From the NCBI GenBank assembly GCA_016295665.1, contig JAEDKS010000138.1, forward strand, positions 1-6,451: a stretch of 6,451 bases of DNA, read 5' to 3'. A program made the position numbers and the translations under genes. The first letter of the stretch is position 1, and each line of letters starts with the position of its first letter. The notes under the pieces were generated by a model, which was not told where the DNA came from, ran no database searches, and was given only the letters and a program-made list of their open reading frames with translations. This document shows positions 1 through 6,451 of the stretch, piece by piece. This DNA comes from Clostridia bacterium (GTDB taxonomy: Bacteria; Bacillota; Clostridia; Christensenellales; Aristaeellaceae).

Positions 1-433
1 GGACACGGAATCGAAAACGGAGAACACCCCCGTCTCCGTCACGCCGGAGGGCGCGGCGCTGGGCGGGGTGCATTTGCGGGTGCTGCGCGGGGGCGCGGGG
101 CACGGGGACGCGGGGCATGGGGACGGGCGGCTGACGCAGCGCGTGCCTGCCGCGTGGCTCCCCGGGTGCGTGGTGCGCCATCGCCTGCCGGGCGACTGGC
201 TCCGGCCCTTTGGCAGCGGGCACCGGCAATCGCTGAACGACTACCTCGCCGCGCATCGGGTGGACGGGCCCTTCCGGGGCCGCGTGCCGCTTCTGTGCCG
301 GGGGGATGAGGTGCTGCTGGTCTGCGGCGTGGGGGCGGGGGATGTGCCCCGGCTTCCCGGCGATGGGGCGGCAGATGATGACACGGTGACCCTCCTGTGG
401 TCGGGCGACATGCCCTGGACGCGGGAGACTTGA
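1..433 (+). CDS. tilS: tRNA(Ile)-lysidine synthetase, C-terminal part (5' end outside window)
   Basis: The frame is open from the window edge (first full codon at base 2) to TGA at 431-433, giving about 143 residues. TilS uses ATP to attach lysine to C34 of the CAU-anticodon tRNA-Ile, so that it reads AUA as Ile. The ATP-binding N-terminal domain with its SGGxDS loop lies upstream and is not visible. What is visible matches the small C-terminal TilS domain that helps bind the tRNA: VVRHRLPGDWLRPFGSGHRQ, then LNDYLAAHRVDGPFRGRVPL, then a strand-rich GDEVLLVCGVGAGD segment, ending in GDMPWTRET. The family's usual pattern is R-x-R-x-x-GD, K-L-K-x-x-[FL], P-x-x-x-R-x-x-[IV]-P; here SLNDYLAAHRV replaces the usual Lys-rich stretch. 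An AGHGD tandem duplication sits before this domain. hpt begins 14 bases after the stop, a neighbour order typical of Firmicutes. The identification rests on the C-terminal domain and synteny. Confidence 0.85.
   Translation, partial: DTESKTENTPVSVTPEGAALGGVHLRVLRGGAGHGDAGHGDGRLTQRVPAAWLPGCVVRHRLPGDWLRPFGSGHRQSLNDYLAAHRVDGPFRGRVPLLCRGDEVLLVCGVGAGDVPRLPGDGAADDDTVTLLWSGDMPWTRET
95..124 (+). repeat. 15-bp in-frame tandem duplication inside tilS
   Basis: Bases 95-109 (GCGGGGCACGGGGAC) and 110-124 (GCGGGGCATGGGGAC) are adjacent direct copies that differ at one base. Being 15 bp long, the unit keeps the frame and encodes AGHGD twice. It lies in a Gly-rich, poorly conserved stretch just before the C-terminal tRNA-binding domain, where a loop expansion would be tolerated. 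The single C/T difference is synonymous (CAC/CAT, both His). Confidence 0.85.
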
Positions 434-447
434 AAGGAGAGGCAGCC

Positions 448-1011
448 ATGGAACAGAACGCGAGGCTCTACGATGATCTGGAAAAGATTCTGGTGACAAG
501 GGAGGAGATCGCCCGGGCCGTGCGGGAGCTCGGCAGGCGCATCACCGAGGACTATGCCGGGAAATCCCCCGTGGTGATCGGCATCCTGAAGGGCGCGGTG
601 GTGTTCTACTCCGACCTGATCCGCGAGATTGACCTGCCCCTGCAGACGGAGTTCATGTCCGTGTCCAGCTACGGCAGCGCCACCAAGTCCACGGGCGTGG
701 TGCAGATCCGGCTCGACCTGAAGCTGGACGTCATGGGCCGCGACCTGCTCATCGTCGAGGACATCGTGGACAGCGGCATGACGCTCCACTACCTGAAGGA
801 GCACCTGGCCTCCCGGGGCGCGGCGTCCATCCGCATCGCCACGCTGCTGGACAAGCCCGCCCGCCGCCGGGTGGACCTGAAGGCCGACTACCACTGCTTC
901 ACCATCCCGGACGAGTTCGTGGTGGGCTACGGCCTGGACTACGCCGAGCGCTACCGCAACCTGCCCGACATCGGCGTGCTGTCCCCCCGCATCTATCAGG
1001 GGGAGGACTGA
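448..1011 (+). CDS. hpt: hypoxanthine phosphoribosyltransferase
   Basis: This 187-residue protein is a purine-salvage enzyme that joins hypoxanthine (often also guanine) to PRPP to give IMP or GMP in the cytoplasm. The length fits the bacterial family, usually about 175-190 residues. Visible motifs, in order: ILKGAVVF (residues 46-53, the LKG pyrophosphate-binding loop), SVSSYGS (71-77, the flexible active-site loop), the PRPP-binding signature IVEDIVDSGMT with its acidic pair E104-D105 (102-112), DKPARR (135-140), and the purine-binding segment DEFVVGYGLDY (155-165). The ATG at 448 is chosen because AAAGGAG (433-439) ends 8 bases upstream; the frame also has a GTG at 397, but that lies inside tilS with no comparable site. 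The Shine-Dalgarno overlaps the last base of the tilS stop codon, so the two genes are probably co-transcribed and translationally linked. tilS-hpt-ftsH is a classic Firmicutes order. Confidence 0.97.
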   Translation: MEQNARLYDDLEKILVTREEIARAVRELGRRITEDYAGKSPVVIGILKGAVVFYSDLIREIDLPLQTEFMSVSSYGSATKSTGVVQIRLDLKLDVMGRDLLIVEDIVDSGMTLHYLKEHLASRGAASIRIATLLDKPARRRVDLKADYHCFTIPDEFVVGYGLDYAERYRNLPDIGVLSPRIYQGED

Positions 1012-1024
1012 CGCGGCTTTTGGG

Positions 1025-1038
1025 GCCGGATGCCCGGC
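1025..1038 (+). other. small hairpin just after hpt, weak terminator candidate
   Basis: GCCGG (1025-1029) and CCGGC (1034-1038) can pair around a 4-base loop, 13 bases after the hpt stop. There is no T-run behind it, so it is at best a weak or Rho-independent-like pause site, or a 3'-end stabiliser for the tilS-hpt transcript. Stems this short are common by chance in DNA this GC-rich. Confidence 0.2.
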
Positions 1039-1074
1039 GCATTCCCATTTATGAAGAATTTGTGAAACCCCGCC

Positions 1075-1097
1075 CCCCGGGTTTGCAACGCCCGGGG
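1075..1097. repeat. GC-rich inverted repeat enclosing the ftsH -35 box
   Basis: CCCCGGG (1075-1081) and CCCGGGG (1091-1097) are perfect 7-bp inverted arms separated by 9 bases. The -35 hexamer TTGCAA (1083-1088) falls wholly within the 9-base centre. No T-tract follows, so it does not read as a terminator for hpt. The position would suit an operator for a dimeric regulator, since binding would cover the -35. The arm-N9-arm geometry resembles the CIRCE element bound by HrcA, but the sequence is not CIRCE, and it is not the CtsR direct repeat. A chance CCCGGG pair in GC-rich DNA cannot be excluded. Confidence 0.5.
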
Positions 1098-1111
1098 AGG
1101 TGTGCTATAAT
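1083..1111 (+). promoter_or_regulatory. sigma-A-type extended -10 promoter for ftsH
   Basis: The -35 is TTGCAA (1083-1088; 4 of 6 consensus matches) and the -10 is a perfect TATAAT (1106-1111), with the optimal 17-base spacer. The bases before the -10 read TGTGC, which gives the TRTGN extended -10 favoured by Gram-positive housekeeping RNA polymerase. Transcription should start near 1117-1119, leaving a leader of about 35 bases before the TTG start codon at 1153. It is the only strong promoter I see in the window and probably drives ftsH, the PHP gene and the VanW gene. Confidence 0.85.
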
Positions 1112-1136
1112 ATGCCCTGATTTACCGATGAATGGC

Positions 1137-1143
1137 AAGGAGG
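1137..1143 (+). promoter_or_regulatory. ribosome binding site that fixes the ftsH start at TTG
   Basis: AAGGAGG is a full-strength Shine-Dalgarno that ends 9 bases before TTG at 1153. The in-frame ATG at 1132 lies upstream of this site and within about 15 bases of the expected transcript start, with no Shine-Dalgarno of its own, so it is very unlikely to be used. Confidence 0.85.
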
Positions 1144-1152
1144 ACCGCAACG

Positions 1153-3166
<2,014 letters not shown>

Positions 3167-3180
<14 letters not shown>

Positions 3181-4027
3181 CCTGCACCTGCACTCCACCT
3201 TCTCCGACGGCGTGATGGCCCCGGAGCTGCTGCTCCACGAGGCGGTGCAGGCCGGGGTCACCGTCATGGCGGTCACCGACCACGACACCTTCGCGGGCAG
3301 CGACGCGCTTTTGGGCACGGACACGCCCATCCCGGTCATCCCGGGGGTGGAGCTGTCCATCAGCGATATGCACGGTCTGCACCTTTTGGGCTACGGCTAC
3401 GCCCGGGGCGAGGAGCTCCGGCGCACCGTGGAGGCGCTGGCCCAAAAGCGCGTGGAGCGGGCCCGGCGCATGCTGGAGCGGCTGGCGGAGATGGGCATGC
3501 CGCTGGACTGGCGGGTGCTGGAGCGCAAGTACCGGGGCACCGTGGGCAGGCCCCACATCGCCCGGGCCATGGTGCACGCCCGCTACGTGAGCCGGATGCA
3601 GGAGGCCTTTGACAAATATCTGGGCCACGGGCGCCCCGCCTACGTCCCCAGCGAGCGGCTGGGCATGGCGGAGGCGCTGGAGCTGCTGCGCCGAAACGGC
3701 TTCGTGCCCGTGCTGGCCCACCCGTGGGAATTGGGGCTGAACGCGGAGCAGCTGGTGCCGCTCATCGACAAATGGCAGGCGCAGGGGCTGCTCGGGCTTG
3801 AGGTCTACCACCCCTCCGCCGAGAGCCACGGCTGGCACACGCTGGAAAACATCGCCCGGCGCCGGGGGCTGCTGGTCACCGGCGGCAGCGATTTCCATCA
3901 GGAGAACGACCGCCACGGGCGCATCGGCGCCACCGCTCCTTTTTGGGCCCGGGCGGAGGAGGATATGGAGGCCCTGCGGGATGCCCTCGAACGGGGGCGG
4001 CAGGCCGACCGGAGGGAACAGGTCTGA
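3167..4027 (+). CDS. PHP-domain metal-dependent phosphoesterase (YciV/TrpH-like)
   Basis: This 286-residue protein of the PHP superfamily resembles the E. coli YciV (RNase AM) group, which hydrolyses 3',5'-nucleoside bisphosphates and short RNA 5' ends using a metal cluster. Likely metal ligands can be read in the standard motif order: H7 and H9 in DLHLHS, with D14; H39 in VTDHDT; E62 in PGVELS; H72; H130 in GRPHIARAM; H185 in VLAHPWELG; H215 in LEVYHPS; and D242 plus H244 in TGGSDFH. The length fits stand-alone YciV-like proteins (about 290), and no polymerase or extra domain is attached. The ATG at 3167 is chosen because GGAGG (3156-3160) ends 6 bases upstream and the conserved DLHLHS starts at residue 5; the earlier in-frame ATG at 3107 has no Shine-Dalgarno. 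The start lies inside the end of ftsH, which implies translational coupling. The substrate is inferred from family only; histidinol-phosphatase-like activity is the main alternative. Confidence 0.9.
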
Positions 4028-4028
4028 C

Positions 4029-4091
4029 ATGACGGACAGATCACACGAGAATCCAACAGGTACCCGATTCGGACGGAAGGGAGGTGCGTGA
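4029..4091 (+). other. possible 20-codon leader reading frame before the VanW gene
   Basis: ATG at 4029 opens a frame of 20 codons ending at TGA 4089-4091, starting MTDRSHENP and ending GRKGGA. It fills the gap between the PHP stop and the VanW gene; its stop overlaps the alternative GTG start at 4088 and lies 5 bases before the ATG at 4097. GGAGG at 4011-4015 is 13 bases upstream of its ATG, so the ribosome site is only moderate. It could be a coupling peptide that brings ribosomes to the VanW start, or simply chance. The peptide is hydrophilic and basic and resembles the disordered N-terminus of the VanW protein, so a frameshifted extension is another possibility. I recognise no family. Confidence 0.3.
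4080..4086 (+). promoter_or_regulatory. ribosome binding site of the VanW gene
   Basis: GGAGGTG matches the 16S 3' end over seven bases. From GGAGG it is only 3 bases to the GTG at 4088, too close for normal initiation, and 12 bases to the ATG at 4097, slightly long but workable. This favours the ATG as the start codon. Confidence 0.65.
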
Positions 4092-4096
4092 ACCCC

Positions 4097-6205
4097 ATGG
4101 AGACGACATCGAACGACCCCATTCGCCGCCGCCGGAGCGACCGCTATCGGCAGAATGGCCCGGAATCGAACGGAAAGGGCCCTCTCGCGGCTTCTGACCC
4201 CCAGGGTGGAGTAACACAGCACCCCCCGGAACAGACGCTGCAAGGGGCCTTTCCGACCCAAACAGGGGCATCCGCGCCCCAGCCCCGGCAGATGACCCAG
4301 CCCCAGCAGCTGACCATGTGGGACATGCAGGCCCGGCAGACGGGGCAGATGCCGGTGCAGCCGGTTCAACAGCCGGTGCAACAGCAGCCTGCCCGGCCCA
4401 TGGGCTACACGCAGGGCCAGCCCCTGCCGCCCAGCTACCCGCCGCCCGGCTGGCAGTCCCGGCAGATGCCGCCCGTCCAGCCCCAGCCGCCCATGCAGGC
4501 CCAGCAGCAGGTGCCCCCGGGCTGGTACGCCCAGGGCTGGCAGCCGCCGCAGCAGCAACAGCCCCAGCCGCAGCCCCAGCAGCCGCAGCAGGCCCCGCGG
4601 ACGCGGAATGCCCGTAAAGGCCCTCAAATGGCCCTCAGACGGCCTGCACAGTCCACCCGGAGTGAGACTCCACAAAAGGCGCAGAAGCCGCGTAAGGCCC
4701 CTTCCCGGCCCGTACAGGGCCATTCGCAGGGCAGCCAACCCCCGCAGCCGTCCCGGAAGAAGGGTGCGACCCGGTTCGTGGTGCTGCTGGCGGCGGCGGC
4801 GCTGCTCATCGCCATCGGCGTGGTGGCGAACCGGAATCATCAGGTCAGCGTGGCCCGGCAGGCCCTCGCCGCCGAGGTGCACGCCTACGACGACCTGTTC
4901 TGCCAGGGCGTGTACGTGGACGGCATCCACCTGGGCGGCATGACCCAGCAGGAGGCCACCGACGCGGTGGTCGCCCAGGCCACCCGGAAGCGGGACGACT
5001 GGCAGGTGACCATGACCTTCGGGGACAGCGCGTGGACGCTGAACGCGGAGCAGCTGGGCATCCGGGTCAGCCTGCAGCAGGCCATGGACAGCGCCTGGGC
5101 CCAGGGCCACACCGGCACGGATGACGAGCGCAAGGCCCAGATGGATGCCCTGACCGTGACGCCCTTCGTGGCCTACACCTCCCTGCCCGGCGCGGACACC
5201 TCGGTGGCGGACGCGCTGCTGCAGGAGATCGCCGCCGCCATCAACTGCGCGCCGAGGGACGCGTCCGTGGCGGCGTTCAACGCGGCACTGACCGACCCCT
5301 TCGTGTTCAACGAGGAGCAGGTGGGCCGCACCCTTGACGTGGAGACGCTGCGGGCGCAGGTGTACCAGATGGTGTCCACCATGACCTCCGGCACCCTGTC
5401 GCTGGAGGGCTGCGTCAGCTACGTGTACCCGAGCGTGACGGTTGCCCAGCTGCGGAGCACGGTGGTGTCCGAGCGGTTCACCGCCGAGACGAAAATCTCG
5501 TCCACCAGCACCGAGGAGCGCACCGCCAACATCCGCCTCGCCATGGAGCTCATCAGCGGCACGGTGCTGCATCCGGGGGACGTGTTCTCCTTCAACGACA
5601 CGGTGGGGGAGCGCACGGCCTCCCGGGGCTTCCAGACCGCCATCGAGTACCAGAACGGCGAGGAGGTGCTGGGCATCGGCGGCGGCGTGTGCCAGGCCAG
5701 CACCACGGTGTATCAGGCCGCGCTGCAGGCGGGTCTGGAGATCGTCGACCGGTCGCCCCACGGCATGCAGGTGGGCTACTCGGACTACGGCATGGACGCC
5801 ACCGTGTACTGGAGCAGCGGCCGGAAGATCGACCTGAAGTTCCGCAACAACACGGATGGTGATGTGTACATCAAGACCTCGCTGGTCTGGAAGAACAAGT
5901 ACTGGTACACCCGCTGCACCATCTACGGCCCCGCCCTGGAGGACGGCGTGACCTACGCCTTCGCCATCGAGAAGGAGATCCTGCCCGCCCCCATCGAGGA
6001 GAAGGTGGTGCAGGACAAGAAGGGACAGTACGTCACCTACGTGGACGAGGAGCCCTATGTCTACCAGGAGGCGAAGAACGGCCTGAAGGTGACCAGCTAC
6101 CAGGTGAAGTCCATCGGCGGCGTGGAGGTGGAGCGCACGTTCATCGACACGGACACCTACGCCGCCAAGCAGCGCATCGTGTACGTGGGCGTGACCCAGC
6201 GGTAG
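4097..6205 (+). CDS. VanW-family membrane protein with Pro/Gln-rich cytoplasmic tail, peptidoglycan-binding-like and G5-like regions
   Basis: This 702-residue single-pass envelope protein has four parts. Residues 1-220 are a disordered tail, Pro/Gln-rich at about 59-167 with scattered Trp, Tyr and Met, then a basic Lys/Arg-rich segment. One TM helix follows at about 225-245 (VVLLAAAALLIAIGVV) after RKK, which predicts the tail inside and the rest outside. Outside are one or two PG_binding_4-like segments (about 270-450; VYVDGIHLGGMTQQEATDAV is diagnostic) and the VanW domain (about 460-595), with FSFNDTVGERT, the core GIGGGVCQASTT including C532, and SPHGMQVGY including H555. Residues about 620-697 look like a G5-type module. 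VanW is named from a vancomycin resistance cluster, but its biochemical role is unsettled; there are no van resistance genes here, so resistance should not be inferred. The start is ATG 4097, with GTG 4088 as alternative. It is probably co-transcribed with ftsH and the PHP gene. Confidence 0.92.
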   Translation: METTSNDPIRRRRSDRYRQNGPESNGKGPLAASDPQGGVTQHPPEQTLQGAFPTQTGASAPQPRQMTQPQQLTMWDMQARQTGQMPVQPVQQPVQQQPARPMGYTQGQPLPPSYPPPGWQSRQMPPVQPQPPMQAQQQVPPGWYAQGWQPPQQQQPQPQPQQPQQAPRTRNARKGPQMALRRPAQSTRSETPQKAQKPRKAPSRPVQGHSQGSQPPQPSRKKGATRFVVLLAAAALLIAIGVVANRNHQVSVARQALAAEVHAYDDLFCQGVYVDGIHLGGMTQQEATDAVVAQATRKRDDWQVTMTFGDSAWTLNAEQLGIRVSLQQAMDSAWAQGHTGTDDERKAQMDALTVTPFVAYTSLPGADTSVADALLQEIAAAINCAPRDASVAAFNAALTDPFVFNEEQVGRTLDVETLRAQVYQMVSTMTSGTLSLEGCVSYVYPSVTVAQLRSTVVSERFTAETKISSTSTEERTANIRLAMELISGTVLHPGDVFSFNDTVGERTASRGFQTAIEYQNGEEVLGIGGGVCQASTTVYQAALQAGLEIVDRSPHGMQVGYSDYGMDATVYWSSGRKIDLKFRNNTDGDVYIKTSLVWKNKYWYTRCTIYGPALEDGVTYAFAIEKEILPAPIEEKVVQDKKGQYVTYVDEEPYVYQEAKNGLKVTSYQVKSIGGVEVERTFIDTDTYAAKQRIVYVGVTQR
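4269..4596 (+). repeat. low-complexity CAG/CCG-rich coding tract (Pro/Gln repeats)
   Basis: The stretch is dominated by CAG, CAA, CCG and CCC codons and encodes imperfect Pro/Gln repeats such as QPVQQPVQQQ, QPQPPMQAQQQ and QPQPQPQQPQQ. It is densest at about 4540-4596. No single unit is repeated exactly for long, but trinucleotide and hexanucleotide patterns (CAGCCG, CCCCAG) recur, so the length may vary between strains by slippage. Motifs of the type PPGW appear twice (YPPPGWQ and VPPGWYAQGWQPP), giving the tract some internal order. Confidence 0.8.
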
Positions 6206-6243
6206 CCCCGCGTCCTCCCGCCCGCTGTCAGCATCCAACCCGA

Positions 6244-6297
6244 GCGCACCTGCGCCGTGAACCGCCCCCCTACGGTTCACGGCGTTTTCTGGTGCGC
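6244..6297. repeat. outer inverted repeat enclosing the terminator
   Basis: GCGCACC (6244-6250) is exactly complementary to GGTGCGC (6291-6297). These arms flank the 12-bp terminator stem, leaving only TG on the left and the TTTTCT tract on the right unpaired between the two stems. The full element could fold as one long two-part hairpin in RNA, or as a cruciform in DNA. In RNA the outer stem would form only if polymerase reads through the T-run. Confidence 0.7.
6253..6290 (+). terminator. intrinsic terminator of the ftsH-PHP-VanW unit
   Basis: CGCCGTGAACCG (6253-6264) pairs perfectly over 12 bp with CGGTTCACGGCG (6273-6284) around an 8-base C-rich loop, and is followed at once by TTTTCT. 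It begins 47 bases after the VanW stop codon. The T-run is on the + strand side only, so it ends rightward transcription. The stem is further enclosed by a 7-bp outer inverted repeat, described separately. Confidence 0.9.
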
Positions 6298-6379
6298 GCT
6301 TCCGGAGGGGAACCGGGTGGATGCCCCACGCGGTACTCCCTCGTTTCCAGAAAAAGGAATGATAATAATTTTGATTACC
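6298..6379. other. non-coding stretch between the terminator and the right-edge hairpins
   Basis: About 80 bases without a supported gene. The left half is GC-rich; bases about 6350-6378 are markedly AT-rich (AAAAAGGAATGATAATAATT and onward), unlike the rest of the window. I find no convincing -35/-10 pair on either strand. A 13-codon frame at 6321-6362 is too short and featureless to call. Confidence 0.5.
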
Positions 6380-6451
6380 CCGCCCCGTGAGGGGCAGCCA
6401 GCGGACGGGCGAAGCCGTAGCAGGAGGCTCCCTTGAGGGAGCTGTCGCACC
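6380..6451. repeat. cluster of small hairpins, probable edge of an interspersed palindromic repeat
   Basis: Three short stem-loops stand in series in non-coding DNA: GCCCC/GGGGC with a GTGA (GNRA-type) loop at 6382-6395; ACGG-C/GCCGT with one bulged base and a GAA loop at 6405-6418; and GCTCCC/GGGAGC with a TTGA loop at 6427-6442. Read on the opposite strand, the last part (GACAGCTCCCTCAAGGGAGC) resembles GC-rich interspersed repeats I associate with gut Clostridia genomes. That match is from memory and not verified. The element appears to continue beyond the window, so its full length and terminal symmetry cannot be judged. Confidence 0.5.

Noticed and set aside
4538..4596. CAG/CCG-rich repeats as a CRISPR or mobile repeat
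   Set aside because: There are no regular repeat-spacer units; the pattern is explained by Pro/Gln codons in the disordered tail of the VanW protein.
4097..6205. Vancomycin resistance based on the VanW name
   Set aside because: VanW domains are widespread in Clostridia without resistance, and no vanH, vanA/B ligase, vanX, vanY, vanR or vanS gene is present in the window.
6321..6362. A 13-codon frame (ATG to TGA) after the terminator, with GGAGG 12 bases upstream
   Set aside because: It is too short to judge, has no promoter, lies downstream of a strong terminator and shows no recognisable peptide.
6341..6378. Possible promoter in the AT-rich stretch near the right edge
   Set aside because: GATAAT and AATAAT resemble -10 boxes, but no acceptable -35 lies 16-18 bases upstream on the + strand, and no good pair was found on the minus strand.

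Overview
The window looks like a core chromosomal segment of a high-GC member of the Clostridia, perhaps an Oscillospiraceae-type gut bacterium. The signs are the order tilS-hpt-ftsH, which is typical of Firmicutes, strong AAGGAGG-type Shine-Dalgarno sites, a sigma-A-like promoter, a VanW-family cell-surface protein and strongly GC-biased third codon positions. The taxonomic call is an inference; there is no rRNA gene or other decisive marker here.

All genes are on the + strand. Positions 1-433 carry the C-terminal part of tilS (tRNA-Ile lysidine synthetase; the 5' end is outside the window). hpt (hypoxanthine phosphoribosyltransferase, 448-1011) follows after 14 bases. A 141-base gap then holds a good extended -10 promoter, whose -35 box lies in the loop of a GC-rich inverted repeat. 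ftsH (1153-3180, TTG start) follows. It overlaps by 14 bases a PHP-domain phosphoesterase gene (3167-4027). A 69-base spacer with a possible 20-codon reading frame leads to a VanW-family membrane protein (4097-6205) with a long Pro/Gln-rich N-terminal tail. A 12-bp-stem terminator (6253-6290) ends the unit. The last 160 bases hold no convincing gene; the final ~70 are a run of small hairpins that look like the edge of an interspersed repeat.

The likely arrangement is two transcription units: tilS-hpt arriving from upstream, and ftsH-PHP-VanW starting at the promoter near 1118 and ending at the terminator near 6290. The functions are tRNA decoding accuracy, purine salvage, membrane protein quality control, probable nucleotide or RNA end turnover, and an envelope protein of uncertain role. 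I do not see a new defence, mobile or biosynthetic system. The most useful leads are the unusual cytoplasmic tail of the VanW protein, the promoter inverted repeat, the spacer reading frame ahead of the VanW gene, and the hairpin cluster at the right edge.
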